Numbered from the stretch's first letter, positions 9,661 to 17,429 are shown. The stretch: 64,000 nucleotides of DNA from CAG-177 sp963652165 (GCA_963652165.1 CAVJRM010000009.1:1-64000); one strand, 5' to 3'. Notes: generated from the sequence alone by a model not told the origin. Translations and numbers: made by a program.

Positions 9661-9760
9661 TGCAGACCCCTTTTTTCTTTTTCTGCATTACATTATACAC
9701 AACAGTCCACCCTGTTTTTTCTAAATTCCCAATAAGAGCAAATATTTATCCCTCGAGTGC

Positions 9761-9797
9761 AAAAAATCCCGGCAACAAGTTAATCATTGCCGAGATT
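9761..9797 (-). terminator. Intrinsic terminator of the deacetylase gene
   Basis: On the minus strand the stem AATCTCGGCAA / TTGCCGGGATT is followed by TTTTTT. One mismatch lies in an 11-bp stem. Confidence 0.85.
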
Positions 9798-9842
9798 ATG
9801 TTTATTAAATTAAAATTTAAAATTCAAACCTGCATAGCACCA

Positions 9843-10883
9843 TTAAGATGCGGATTTCAAATACTTTGCAAATACCCAGCCGGTTTTATCGCCGTATGTA
9901 ACTTTTGCCCAACCTTCAACGGATTCAATAACTTCCACTGTTTCACCCCTCGGGATTTCGGTAAGCACATCGCAATTTGTGTTTGCCTCTGCTCTGAGAT
10001 TAAGACCGCCGGATTCAGTGTTGATTATATATTTGCCTTTTTCAAGGACTATTTTGCTGTTGATGGTTGAAAAGTCAACATTGCGGTAAACTTTTCCGCC
10101 TTCAAGCTTAACTCCGTAAGCATCAAACATTTCACTTACTGTAACAAGAGTATAACCCTCTTTAACAAGTCGAGGAATAAGCTCAGTTGCCACATCAGCG
10201 GAGAAATTGTAAATATCATGCATAAGGATAATGTCGCCCTTCTTAACGGTGCTCATCACATTATTTACAATTCTGTTTATATCTGCGGTGCGTTCCTCAT
10301 CACTTCTGTCTTTATGAGTGGCGTCTTTGTATTTCCAATCTTCTGTATCTATGCTCCAATTTATAAGGGGCATATCCGTTATGGATTTAACACTTTCCGT
10401 AAATCCACCCGGAGCTCTGAGGAGTTTACATTCCACACCGGTTATTTCTTTAATTTTAGAATTATTTTCATTAATTTGTTTTCTTGCCTCATCGGAAGAA
10501 ACTTTATTCAAATATTTATGGTCTTTGGTGTGGTTACCGATTTCGCATCCCATTTCATAGGCTTTTTGAGTTACTTCGGGATACAAATCAAGGTTATACC
10601 CTACTGTAAAAAACGTGGCAACGGAATTATTTTCTTCAAGAACGCTGAGAATTTTCTCTGTGGATTCTTTGCCGGGGCCATCATCAAAGGTTAATGCCAC
10701 CAAATTATCTTGCAATGTATATTTAGGCTGCGCCTCTGTCGTTGTTTCTTCCTTTTCAGAAAGAGAGACAGCCTCGTTTTTTGCTGTTTTTGATTCCGAA
10801 ATGTCATTATTTTTTGTGCAAGAGGAAAGCACAAATACCATTACAAGCAAAAAAGCCATAACGGTAGTAATTTTATTTTTCAT
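9843..10883 (-). CDS. Lipoprotein polysaccharide deacetylase (NodB) with SH3b domain
   Basis: A 346-residue exported enzyme. The lipobox VLSSC places the lipidated Cys at 22, followed by a Ser/Thr/Glu-rich linker. The NodB domain (about 60-260) has the catalytic LTFDDGP (D67, D68), the metal-binding NHTKDH (H118, H122), a RAPGG motif and LMHDI. It should remove acetyl groups from peptidoglycan or another N-acetylated surface glycan. A C-terminal bacterial SH3 domain (about 285-346, ending GWVFAKYL) probably binds the wall. The ATG at 10883 is preferred over a GTG three codons upstream because GGGTGA lies just before it. It has its own promoter and terminator. Confidence 0.93.
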   Translation of the reverse strand: MKNKITTVMAFLLVMVFVLSSCTKNNDISESKTAKNEAVSLSEKEETTTEAQPKYTLQDNLVALTFDDGPGKESTEKILSVLEENNSVATFFTVGYNLDLYPEVTQKAYEMGCEIGNHTKDHKYLNKVSSDEARKQINENNSKIKEITGVECKLLRAPGGFTESVKSITDMPLINWSIDTEDWKYKDATHKDRSDEERTADINRIVNNVMSTVKKGDIILMHDIYNFSADVATELIPRLVKEGYTLVTVSEMFDAYGVKLEGGKVYRNVDFSTINSKIVLEKGKYIINTESGGLNLRAEANTNCDVLTEIPRGETVEVIESVEGWAKVTYGDKTGWVFAKYLKSAS

Positions 10884-10901
10884 TTTTCTCACCCAAAATG
10901 A

Positions 10902-10929
10902 ATAATATCACATTATATTTATTTTTCAA
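10902..10929 (-). promoter_or_regulatory. Probable promoter of the deacetylase gene
   Basis: On the minus strand, TTGAAA (10924-10929), a 16-bp spacer and TATTAT (10902-10907), 18 nt before the start codon. The very short 5' UTR makes this plausible but not certain. Confidence 0.5.
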
Positions 10930-11012
10930 GCTGTAAAAACAGAGAAAAAAGGGCAAAAAATAATAAAGTTATTTTGCAAAATTAACAAGAAAAATTAAAG
11001 AATTGTAAACTT

Positions 11013-11366
11013 TTAAAATGCGTTTTCAATATAGTTTATTTTGCTGAGTTTGTAATTCTTTTCGAGCCACACCTCACACACATCAAACCTTATTTCTTTA
11101 TCCTGCTTTGTGGCGGCGATAAAGCTTTTTACGGTAAGTTCAAGGCGGTGCTGTTTGTTTTCGTCAACGGCTTCCATGGGCCTGTGGAGAGTATTTATAT
11201 CTCTGGTTTTTACTTCCACCACAAAAAGCATTTTGCCGTCTGTGGCAATTAAATCCGCCTCACCGAATCGGCATTTATAGTTTGCCGCTAAAATTTTCAG
11301 GTGCTTATCTCTCAGGTATCTTGCGGCGTAAACTTCGCCCCAAACGCCCGTTTTATTTTTTATCAT
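11013..11366 (-). CDS. yraN: YraN/UPF0102 family endonuclease-like protein
   Basis: A 117-residue protein with the PD-(D/E)xK nuclease-like core of UPF0102: GEADLIA (E36, D38) and VVEVKTR (E51, K53). The family is widespread next to rnhB and is thought to act on nucleic acids. No precise role is established. Its start overlaps the end of rnhB by 14 nt, so it is translated in the same operon. It is the last gene of the rplS-to-yraN block. Confidence 0.93.
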   Translation of the reverse strand: MIKNKTGVWGEVYAARYLRDKHLKILAANYKCRFGEADLIATDGKMLFVVEVKTRDINTLHRPMEAVDENKQHRLELTVKSFIAATKQDKEIRFDVCEVWLEKNYKLSKINYIENAF

Positions 11367-11967
11367 TTATATGCTCCTCTAAATTCTTTAAGAAGGTAAG
11401 GCGATGATATTTTGATATGCCGTTTTCGGCAATACATTCATAGTGGAGCTTTGTGCCGTAGCCCTTATGCTTTGCAAAGCAATATTCGGGCATTTTTTTA
11501 TCAAGGTCATACATAAATCTGTCCCTGCTGACCTTTGCGAGAATGGATGCCGCCGCAATGCTCGGGCTTTTGGCATCCCCTTTTATAATGGTTTCCCCCT
11601 TTATATCGAGAGGAGGCATTCTGTTGCCGTCAACAAGGGCATAATCTGCCTTGATTTGCAAGCCTTCGACAGCTCTTTTCATGGCAAGAAAAGTGGCCTG
11701 CAAAATATTTATTTCGTCAATTTCTTCATTGGTGGCAAAAGCAATGCTGTATGCGATTGCTTTCTCGGTGATAACATCAAAGAGCATTTCTCTCTTTTTT
11801 TCGGATAACTTTTTTGAATCATTAAGCTCGGGAATTTCAAGGCCAACAGGCAAAATCACGGCAGCGGCGTAAACAGGGCCTGCAAGAGGGCCTCTGCCTG
11901 CCTCATCAATTCCGCAAATTACTTTATATCCCTTTTCCGTGGCCGATTTTTCAAAATTATAATCCAT
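11353..11967 (-). CDS. rnhB: Ribonuclease HII
   Basis: A 204-residue enzyme that cuts the RNA strand of RNA-DNA hybrids and removes misincorporated ribonucleotides. The motif GIDEAGRGPLAGPV (catalytic D21, E22) is followed by YALVDGN and the conserved SPSIAAASILAKVSRD segment near residue 145. The length matches the family. It lies downstream of rbgA as in many Firmicutes, here separated by the capA-like gene, with 9 nt to that gene. Confidence 0.96.
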   Translation of the reverse strand: MDYNFEKSATEKGYKVICGIDEAGRGPLAGPVYAAAVILPVGLEIPELNDSKKLSEKKREMLFDVITEKAIAYSIAFATNEEIDEINILQATFLAMKRAVEGLQIKADYALVDGNRMPPLDIKGETIIKGDAKSPSIAAASILAKVSRDRFMYDLDKKMPEYCFAKHKGYGTKLHYECIAENGISKYHRLTFLKNLEEHINDKK

Positions 11968-11976
11968 TTTAGCACC

Positions 11977-13140
11977 TTAATTTAAGAATTGTTTGTCTAT
12001 GGTTTTGCTGAGGAGATTTTTAAGATATTTTGCGGAAAAATCTTCATAAGATTCTTTTAAGCCGTGCTTTGAGGCAAGCTCATCGGTGTAATCATCAAGC
12101 ATATAAAGCCTGATTTTGCTCATATTTTGGCCGTAATGAGTTACGATGCCTTTTATTGAAACGTTTTCTATGGTTACGGAATATTGCTCCGTGTTTTTAA
12201 CAATATCAAAGGTCAAAGCCGCACCCAGCATATACTCGGGCTTTGCCTGAGCGGAAAGGAAATTACCCAGAGAATAGGCAACAAGGGTTTTTGTGCCGTT
12301 TGAATTTTCAATATATTCCACAGGCTGTAATACATGAGGATGGGTGCCGATAACTACCGTTGCTCCCCATTCGCCCAGCTTTGCGGCAAGATCTTTTTGA
12401 GCCTGAGTAACCTCGTTTTCGTATTCGTTACCCCAATGGGCAATAACTATAACCGCGTCTGCTTTTTGGTTTGCATAAGAAATCAAACTGCTGAGCCATG
12501 TTTCATACTCTGCAAGGCTGAGCTCCGCCTGGGAATCCTCCGGCAGGCTGTTGCCGTTTGCGGCGTCCGTAAAAGCAACATAAGCAATTTTAACGCCGTT
12601 GCACTTTTGCATGGTAATCCACTGGTCTTGAGTTTTATCTTTATATGCGCCGATGGTGATTATATTTTTGCTTTCCCAATAATCAAGGGTATTTATGAGG
12701 CCCTCTTCACCGTAATCAAGGGCATGATTTGTGGCAACATTTACCACATCAAAGCCTATATCCGCAAGCTCGTCCCCAAGCTCTGTGGGGGAATTCATAA
12801 GGGTGGAGCCGGAAACGCTGTGAGTGGAGGAAATAACCGACTCCTGTGTGATCACAGCGGAATCAGCATTTGAAATAAAATCTTCCACCTTTTCATAAAC
12901 GTATGAAAAATCGTATCCCCCTGTGCTGCTGCGTGCCTTTGCCTGAGTTAAAATATTATCTTGGACCATGTTGTTGCCCACGGCCACTACACTTGCACGG
13001 GTAAAAATATCTTCGTTTTCATCTGTTTCGGTTAAATTTTGCTCTGAAATTGTTTCCGCATCCGTAAAAAGAATTACTCCGATGGATACTACATCCAGGC
13101 ATAATATTGCGGCAAGTAGAATTGCCATAAATCTTTTCAT
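11977..13140 (-). CDS. CapA-family exported metallophosphatase-like protein
   Basis: A 387-residue protein with an N-terminal membrane anchor or signal (about 4-25). The CapA domain (about 48-330) resembles a metallophosphoesterase: VNVATNHALDYG, VAFTDA, IVIAHWGNEYE and GTHPHVLQPVE. The family includes CapA/PgsA of poly-gamma-glutamate capsule synthesis, but no capB/capC genes are near, so a capsule role is not supported here. It is inserted between rbgA and rnhB, which are usually adjacent, and is 15 nt downstream of rbgA. Confidence 0.9.
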   Translation of the reverse strand: MKRFMAILLAAILCLDVVSIGVILFTDAETISEQNLTETDENEDIFTRASVVAVGNNMVQDNILTQAKARSSTGGYDFSYVYEKVEDFISNADSAVITQESVISSTHSVSGSTLMNSPTELGDELADIGFDVVNVATNHALDYGEEGLINTLDYWESKNIITIGAYKDKTQDQWITMQKCNGVKIAYVAFTDAANGNSLPEDSQAELSLAEYETWLSSLISYANQKADAVIVIAHWGNEYENEVTQAQKDLAAKLGEWGATVVIGTHPHVLQPVEYIENSNGTKTLVAYSLGNFLSAQAKPEYMLGAALTFDIVKNTEQYSVTIENVSIKGIVTHYGQNMSKIRLYMLDDYTDELASKHGLKESYEDFSAKYLKNLLSKTIDKQFLN

Positions 13141-13155
13141 CGGAGCACCTCCTTA

Positions 13156-14031
13156 TCAGTCAAGGGTTATTTTGCCGAGCCTGCCGCCTCTGTATTCATC
13201 AAGAAGCATAATGGCAGCTCTTTCCGTATCGTACTCTCCTTTTTTAAGAAGCATACCTCTCTTTTTTGCAATAAGCTCAAGAAGCTCATAGGGTTCAAGG
13301 GATTCAAAATCTTCTATCTTATATCTTTCTTTGAGCCTGTCCGGATAATCTTTTTGCATTACTTTCAAAAGGCGAATTGCAATCTCTTGTATATCCAGAA
13401 TTTCGTCTTTGATGGAGCCTATAAAAGATAATTTATATCCCACTTCCGGATCTTCAAATTTAGGCCAAAGCACACCGGGAGTGTCAAGAAGCTCTATACC
13501 CTGGCCTATGGAAAACCATTGATTTCCCCTTGTTACCCCGGGTTTATCCGCAACTTTTGCTCTGTTTTTACCTGCCATACGGTTAATGAATGAGGATTTG
13601 CCCGTATTGGGGATGCCCACAACCATAACTCTGAGGGCTTTGCCCCCCATGCCCTTTTCAGTATTGGCCTTAATTTTCTCTTTAAGAACTTCTTTTACGG
13701 CAAGCTGGAATTTATCGAGGCCTTTTCCGCTGCGGCAATCCACGGGAATTGCTTTTATGCCCATATCGGCGAATTTTTTAATATATTTCGCCGTGGCCTT
13801 ATCATCTGCCAAATCGCATTTGTTAAGCAAAATAACTCTTGGCTTTTTGCCCACTATATCATCAATTTCGGGGTTTCGGCTGCTAATGGGCAAACGGGCA
13901 TCTACGAGCTCGCAAACCGCATCCACAAGGGGCAGACTTTCTTTTATGAGCCTGCGGGTTTTTGCCATGTGGCCGGGAAACCAGTTAATATTATTATAGT
14001 CTATTGTTTCTTTTTTGTTATTTTCTGTCAT
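13156..14031 (-). CDS. rbgA: Ribosome biogenesis GTPase YlqF/RbgA
   Basis: A 291-residue circularly permuted GTPase. G4 NKCD lies at 70-73, before G1 GIPNTGKSS (139-147), the G2 Thr (T167) and G3 DTPG (183-186). A C-terminal helical domain binds the ribosome. RbgA acts in late assembly of the 50S subunit. The start motif NWFPGHMAK is typical. It follows the two signal peptidase genes, as in the rplS-lepB-ylqF-rnhB order of Firmicutes. Confidence 0.96.
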   Translation of the reverse strand: MTENNKKETIDYNNINWFPGHMAKTRRLIKESLPLVDAVCELVDARLPISSRNPEIDDIVGKKPRVILLNKCDLADDKATAKYIKKFADMGIKAIPVDCRSGKGLDKFQLAVKEVLKEKIKANTEKGMGGKALRVMVVGIPNTGKSSFINRMAGKNRAKVADKPGVTRGNQWFSIGQGIELLDTPGVLWPKFEDPEVGYKLSFIGSIKDEILDIQEIAIRLLKVMQKDYPDRLKERYKIEDFESLEPYELLELIAKKRGMLLKKGEYDTERAAIMLLDEYRGGRLGKITLD

Positions 14032-14126
14032 TATCTTCTTCCGTTTTTTCGGCTATCTCTTTGTTACCGTCTTTTGAACCGATGCATATTTTGCACCGGT
14101 TGAATTTATGCTTTTTCGTTCATGTT

Positions 14127-14675
14127 TTACCCTATCTTAAAATTACCGAAAGGTACAATTCTGAAAAGCGCCCTTCCGAGAATATAATCCTCTCTTATAA
14201 GTCCGATTCGTGAGTCACGGCTGTCTGATGAGGCGTTTCTGTTATCTCCCATTACGAAAACATAGCCCTCGGGCACGGTTATGGGGCCCTCAAAGCCTTC
14301 ATCGTCATGAGTGAGGTCGTTTACATAAGGCTCGTCAAGAGCTTCGCCGTCCACATAAACAATACCTTTTTCAAAATCTATGTCAACGGTTTGCCCCTCT
14401 GTGGCAATAACTCTTTTAACAAGCACGGATTCTATATAATAGTATTTTGAGGGCTGGCAGGTAACAACAATCTGCCCCGGCTCTATATCGAGGTCAAAGG
14501 CGGAAAGAATGATTCTGTCCCCATCTGTGAGGGTGGGATACATGGAAGAGCCGCTGACGCCTACCGTTCTGAATATAAACATAAAGGCAAGGGCAACGAT
14601 AATTGCGGATGAAGTTATAACGGATACCACATCAAACACCGATGAGTATTTTGCTTTTTCTTTCTTTTCTTCCAT
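14127..14675 (-). CDS. lepB: Signal peptidase I (second copy)
   Basis: A 182-residue membrane protease that cleaves signal peptides from exported proteins. It has one N-terminal membrane helix (about 18-38), the catalytic Ser in SGSSMYPT (S44), the catalytic Lys in VKRVIA (K87), and box E MGDNRNASSDSR. It starts 4 nt after the stop of the other signal peptidase gene. The two are about half identical by eye, indicating a tandem duplication with divergence. Confidence 0.96.
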   Translation of the reverse strand: MEEKKEKAKYSSVFDVVSVITSSAIIVALAFMFIFRTVGVSGSSMYPTLTDGDRIILSAFDLDIEPGQIVVTCQPSKYYYIESVLVKRVIATEGQTVDIDFEKGIVYVDGEALDEPYVNDLTHDDEGFEGPITVPEGYVFVMGDNRNASSDSRDSRIGLIREDYILGRALFRIVPFGNFKIG

Positions 14676-14678
14676 GGT

Positions 14679-15260
14679 TTAGTCCTCCTGTGTCAGTTTT
14701 TTGGGGTCGGGGTAAAATCTGCATAAAGCCTTACCCAATATAAATTCTTCTTTTATTAAACCTACTTTGCTTGAACGGCTGTCAAGGGAGCCGTTGCGGT
14801 TATCTCCCATTACAAAAACATAGCCCTCGGGAATGGTCATAGGCATATTTGCATCATAATTAAGATATGTAGGCTCAAGAATGTAATCTTCCTCTAATTT
14901 TTCGCCGTTCAGGTATACAATTCCGTTTTCAAAATCTATATTCAGCGTATCCCCGGGCAGAGCAATAACTCTTTTGATTATGGGAATGTTCTTTTCCCAA
15001 GGCTGAGTTACAATAACAATATCCCCTCTGTCTATTGAGGTGGTGATGCCGGAAATGGCAACCCAGTCCCCGTCCTCAAGGGTGGGATTCATAGAGCTTC
15101 CGCTGACGCCTACCACTCTGAAAAGGCAAGCAAAGATGAGAAACACTACGATAACCGCATCTTTAAGGGAATCCAAAGATTCAAAAAGTATTGTATAAAT
15201 TGTACGGGGTTTTTTAGGGAATTTTACAAAATATTTTTCTGTTTTTCTGTGATTACGCAA
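14679..15260 (-). CDS. lepB: Signal peptidase I (first copy)
   Basis: A 193-residue signal peptidase with one N-terminal membrane helix (about 33-51), Ser in SGSSMNPT (S56), Lys in IIKRVIA (K96) and box E MGDNRNGSLDSR. A TTG at 15260, 5 nt after GGAGGTG (15266-15272), is the best start. The longer in-frame reading from 15296 would translate the repeat hairpin and begin MKWLRHF, the same peptide produced by the copy of the repeat before the gene at 169. The repeat island therefore supplies the region just upstream of the ribosome binding site. Confidence 0.93.
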   Translation of the reverse strand: MRNHRKTEKYFVKFPKKPRTIYTILFESLDSLKDAVIVVFLIFACLFRVVGVSGSSMNPTLEDGDWVAISGITTSIDRGDIVIVTQPWEKNIPIIKRVIALPGDTLNIDFENGIVYLNGEKLEEDYILEPTYLNYDANMPMTIPEGYVFVMGDNRNGSLDSRSSKVGLIKEEFILGKALCRFYPDPKKLTQED

Positions 15261-15272
15261 GTTCTCACCTCC

Positions 15273-15540
15273 GAGGAAATGGCGAAGCCATTTCAATGTG
15301 AAATTAGGAATGTGGAATGGGGATATTTCAAATTAGCAATTAGCAATGAAGGGGATTTTGCCATGCAAAATCCGATAGTATAGAAACGTAGGAATTGACA
15401 GAGAGCTGTGGCCCCTTTGTGTAAAGGGGGCTGTCTGCGGAGCAGACCGGGGGATTGCCGTGCAAAATTCCCTTCATTCCCCATTCCCAATTCCACATTC
15501 CACATTCCACATTCCACATTCCACATTTTTAGGGCGTTGC
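15273..15540. repeat. Heptad/hairpin repeat island 2
   Basis: From left to right: the AAATGGC/GCCATTT hairpin (15277-15293), an AATTAGC-type unit, GGGGATTTTGC..GCAAAATCC (about 15350), a TTGACAGAGAG core, a long GGCCCC..GGGGGC inverted repeat and a second GGGGATT..AATTCCC copy. Then a run of 7-nt CATTCCA/CATTCCC units (about 15475-15525) and an AGGGC/GCCCT hairpin. The 77-codon minus-strand reading through these units is repeat translation, not a gene. Confidence 0.85.
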
Positions 15541-15550
15541 CCTAAAAACC

Positions 15551-15606
15551 AAAAAAGACTATAGCTAAACTTGAAACTTGATTGCTCCGTATGTTGGCTA
15601 TAGTCT
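15551..15606 (-). terminator. Intrinsic terminator of rplS
   Basis: On the minus strand the arms AGACTATAGC and GCTATAGTCT flank a roughly 30-nt loop and are followed by TTTTTT. The perfect 10-bp stem and T-run lie right after the rplS stop and separate it from lepB. Confidence 0.85.
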
Positions 15607-15619
15607 AATTTGATTGTAG

Positions 15620-15964
15620 TTATCTAATCTGTTCCTTAACCTTAGCTGCCTTACCAACTCTGTCACGAAGATAATAGAGCTTGCTTCTGCGAACACGACC
15701 ATGTCTTACAACATGAACGCCGGCAACGTGTGGTGAATGAAGCGGGAAAACTCTTTCTACGCCAACGCCGTAAGAAACACGACGAACGGTGAATGTTTCG
15801 GAAACTCCGGAACCTTTGCGAGCGATAACTGTTCCCTCGAATACCTGGATTCTTTCTTTGCTGCCTTCCTTAACAAGAACGTCAACCTTAACGGTATCAC
15901 CGATCTCGATAACAGGAGCTTCTGCTTTAAGAGAATCCTGTGCGATTAATTTGAGTGCATCCAT
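15620..15964 (-). CDS. rplS: 50S ribosomal protein L19
   Basis: A 114-residue large-subunit protein at the interface with the small subunit. The body contains the conserved RIQVFEG, GVGVERVFPLHSP and SKLYYLRDRVGKAAKVKE motifs. The ATG at 15964 follows GGAGG. An upstream in-frame start at 16021 would lie in the leader and is rejected because it adds 19 atypical residues. It is transcribed from its own promoter and heads the lepB-rbgA-rnhB block, from which it is separated by a terminator and a repeat island. Confidence 0.97.
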   Translation of the reverse strand: MDALKLIAQDSLKAEAPVIEIGDTVKVDVLVKEGSKERIQVFEGTVIARKGSGVSETFTVRRVSYGVGVERVFPLHSPHVAGVHVVRHGRVRRSKLYYLRDRVGKAAKVKEQIR

Positions 15965-16085
15965 TTGAATAACCTCCGTTTTTTCCAGATGTTCATTCAC
16001 AAAGGTTTGCCAGAGGAACACCCGTTTTAATATTCATATTAAATCCCGTCTTCGGCACAAAAACACCTACTGACGGTATAAATGC
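15965..16085 (-). promoter_or_regulatory. rplS 5' leader
   Basis: About 120 nt lie between the predicted transcription start (near 16085) and the rplS ATG. Short inverted repeats can be seen, for example around CGTCAGTAGG and GAAGACGGG. Autoregulatory L19 leaders are described in Firmicutes, but I could not match this one to that structure by eye. No ORF longer than about 20 codons with a ribosome binding site is visible. Confidence 0.4.
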
Positions 16086-16091
16086 TTGAAT

Positions 16092-16120
16092 AATATACCA
16101 CAGTAAAGCCCCGATTGCAA
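16092..16120 (-). promoter_or_regulatory. Promoter of rplS
   Basis: On the minus strand, TTGCAA (16115-16120), a 17-bp spacer and TATATT (16092-16097). Confidence 0.75.
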
Positions 16121-16201
16121 GTGTTTTTTTATTAAATGTAATAATATTTACGTTTATATCTATAATTTTTTCAATATTTTTCATTTTAGCGTAAATTTTT
16201 G

Positions 16202-16230
16202 TTGACATACAGCCCGTTTTGAATTAAAAT
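16202..16230 (+). promoter_or_regulatory. Promoter of tRNA-Pro
   Basis: TTGACA (16202-16207), a 17-bp spacer and TAAAAT (16225-16230), 34 nt before the tRNA. It is back to back with the rplS promoter. Confidence 0.85.
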
Positions 16231-16264
16231 GCTAAATACAGCGATTCAGTACCGCTATATATTT

Positions 16265-16340
16265 CGGGGTGTGGCGCAGTTGGTAGCGCGCGTGGTTTGG
16301 GACCACGAGGCCCAGAGTTCGAACCTCTGCACTCCGACCA
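16265..16340 (+). tRNA. tRNA-Pro (anticodon TGG)
   Basis: A 76-nt cloverleaf: acceptor CGGGGTG/CACTCCG (one G-T), D arm with GTTGGTAG, anticodon loop TTTGGGA with TGG, T arm with GTTCGAA, and an encoded CCA end. It reads CCN proline codons. It has its own promoter and a hairpin terminator just downstream. Confidence 0.97.
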
Positions 16341-16344
16341 TATT

Positions 16345-16377
16345 CCCGGATCCAATAGGGTTCGGGTTTTTCTTTTT
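16345..16377 (+). terminator. Terminator of tRNA-Pro
   Basis: The stem CCCGGATCC / GGGTTCGGG has two G-T pairs and an AATA loop, followed by TTTTTCTTTTT. Confidence 0.8.
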
Positions 16378-16396
16378 ATAAATTTGCAAAAAGCTC

Positions 16397-16425
16397 TTGA
16401 CGATTTATCCTATTCAGTGCAAAAT
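16397..16425 (+). promoter_or_regulatory. Possible promoter of thioredoxin
   Basis: TTGACG (16397-16402) with CAAAAT (16420-16425) at 17 bp. The -35 is good and the -10 is weak. Confidence 0.45.
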
Positions 16426-16453
16426 AATCTTAATAAAATCAAGGAGGCAAATT

Positions 16454-16759
16454 ATGGTTACAGCAGTAGAAAATAATAATCTTAACGAAGCAAAAAATTC
16501 CGATATGGCAGTAATTGACTTTTCAGCCGAGTGGTGCGGCCCCTGCTGCATGCTGGCGCCCATTATGGAAGAGCTTTCGGATGAGCTTGATGGAAAAGTA
16601 GATTTTTACAACGTAAATGTGGATGCAAACCCGGCTCTTGCCATGGAGTACGGCATAAACTCCATCCCCGCTATCATATTAATGAAAAACGGCAAAGCCG
16701 TAAAGCAGACCGTAGGCTATCAGCCGAAAGAGGCAATGAAGAATTTTATTTTGAGCTAA
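16454..16759 (+). CDS. trxA: Thioredoxin
   Basis: A 101-residue cytoplasmic thiol-disulfide oxidoreductase. The active site WCGPC is at 27-31 within DFSAEWCGPCC, with an extra Cys at 32. The cis-Pro loop NSIPAI and the C-terminal GYQPKEAMKNF are typical. The ATG at 16454 follows AAGGAGG. The longer in-frame reading from 16397 starts inside the promoter and is rejected. It is a single-gene unit. Confidence 0.95.
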   Translation: MVTAVENNNLNEAKNSDMAVIDFSAEWCGPCCMLAPIMEELSDELDGKVDFYNVNVDANPALAMEYGINSIPAIILMKNGKAVKQTVGYQPKEAMKNFILS

Positions 16760-16819
16760 AATCAATTAGCTGTAAAAAATTTCAAAATACAAACTTCCTT
16801 AAAATTCTTAAAAAAACTC

Positions 16820-16848
16820 TTGACAAGTTAGCAATAGGTAACTATAAT
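16820..16848 (+). promoter_or_regulatory. Consensus promoter with an internal palindrome
   Basis: TTGACA (16820-16825), a 17-bp spacer and TATAAT (16843-16848): both hexamers are perfect. The spacer contains the imperfect 18-bp palindrome AGTTAGCAATAGGTAACT (16826-16843), resembling DtxR/IdeR- or MarR-type operators. A bound repressor would block RNA polymerase. Iron control is a guess based on box similarity only. Confidence 0.8.
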
Positions 16849-16903
16849 ATGAGTAAAGAGTTAGCCAAGGCAAACTCTATAAAATCTTTAAGGAGGCATC
16901 GAA

Positions 16904-17020
16904 ATGGAATTTTGTATGGTTATAATCGGCTCTGTGGCATTGGCAGCAGGCATGGACGCAGCAAAAATCGAATTAAAAAAAGTTGTCTCTTCAATGTCTG
17001 ACAAAAAGAATACAAAGTAA
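16904..17020 (+). CDS. Small 38-residue peptide
   Basis: The ATG at 16904 follows AGGAGG with 7-nt spacing and lies about 50 nt after a perfect promoter, so translation is likely. Residues 5-16 (MVIIGSVALAAG) are hydrophobic and residues 18-38 are a Lys-rich amphipathic helix ending SDKKNTK. One Cys is at position 4. It could be a small membrane-associated peptide. It is too short for family recognition. No toxin or antitoxin partner is obvious. Confidence 0.6.
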   Translation: MEFCMVIIGSVALAAGMDAAKIELKKVVSSMSDKKNTK

Positions 17021-17231
17021 TTCACAAGTACCAATCTTCTCCTGAATGTAGGGCTCCTCTCGGCTTTATAAGCAGCTGAGGCCGAGAGGATGAATCCCTA
17101 AAATTACAGGCAATAAGAGAATTTTATCATAATCTGCACTCCTCCTAATGCAGATTATAGTGCAGGTTTATGCATCAGATGTATTTGGACAGCTTTTGAA
17201 CATTTACCGCACAACAATTAAATGCCATATA

Positions 17232-17265
17232 GAAAAATCGGAGATCGCCCTCCGATTTTTCTTTG
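17232..17265 (+). terminator. Intrinsic terminator
   Basis: The perfect 12-bp stem GAAAAATCGGAG/CTCCGATTTTTC has a 6-nt loop ATCGCC and T-rich flanks. It ends the small-ORF transcript. Confidence 0.9.
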
Positions 17266-17429
17266 TTTATAGGAAAAGATTTTGTCTTTCTAGGTTTGTC
17301 ATTTTTACGTATTTCACATTTAAACGGGATAATTTTTCTTCTTTAAACAGTGTGTACAAAAACAAGGCTTTATTTTGTCTAAAATGAACAAAATAAATAA
17401 ATGCAAAAAAATATTCCTTGTTTAATTTG

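Larger units (their letters stand above)
16855..17265 (+). ncRNA. Candidate structured transcript with small ORF
   Basis: From the predicted start near 16855 to the terminator at 17232-17261, an RNA of about 410 nt would carry four elements. They are a GAGTT/AACTC hairpin (16858-16877), a 38-codon ORF, a strong 9-bp hairpin CCTCTCGGC/GCCGAGAGG (17056-17089) and a perfect 10-bp hairpin ATAATCTGCA/TGCAGATTAT (17129-17158). The loop of the last hairpin, CTCCTCCTAA, could pair with ribosome binding sites. Gram-positive regulatory RNAs often use C-rich loops this way. I know no named RNA family that matches. Confidence 0.5.

Noticed and set aside
11977..13140. CapA-like gene considered as evidence for a poly-gamma-glutamate capsule operon
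   Set aside because: No capB, capC or capE homologues are adjacent. The gene sits in a housekeeping block.
15293..15526. Minus-strand 77-codon frame beginning MWNVECGMWNVE
   Set aside because: It only translates the 7-nt CATTCCA units and neighbouring hairpins. There is no ribosome binding site or family resemblance.
17056..17089. Hairpin CCTCTCGGC/GCCGAGAGG considered as a terminator
   Set aside because: No T-run follows, so it is treated as part of the RNA structure and not as the terminator.
17148..17387. 79-codon plus-strand frame downstream of the small ORF
   Set aside because: It would read through a clear intrinsic terminator, starts in a hairpin and lacks a ribosome binding site.
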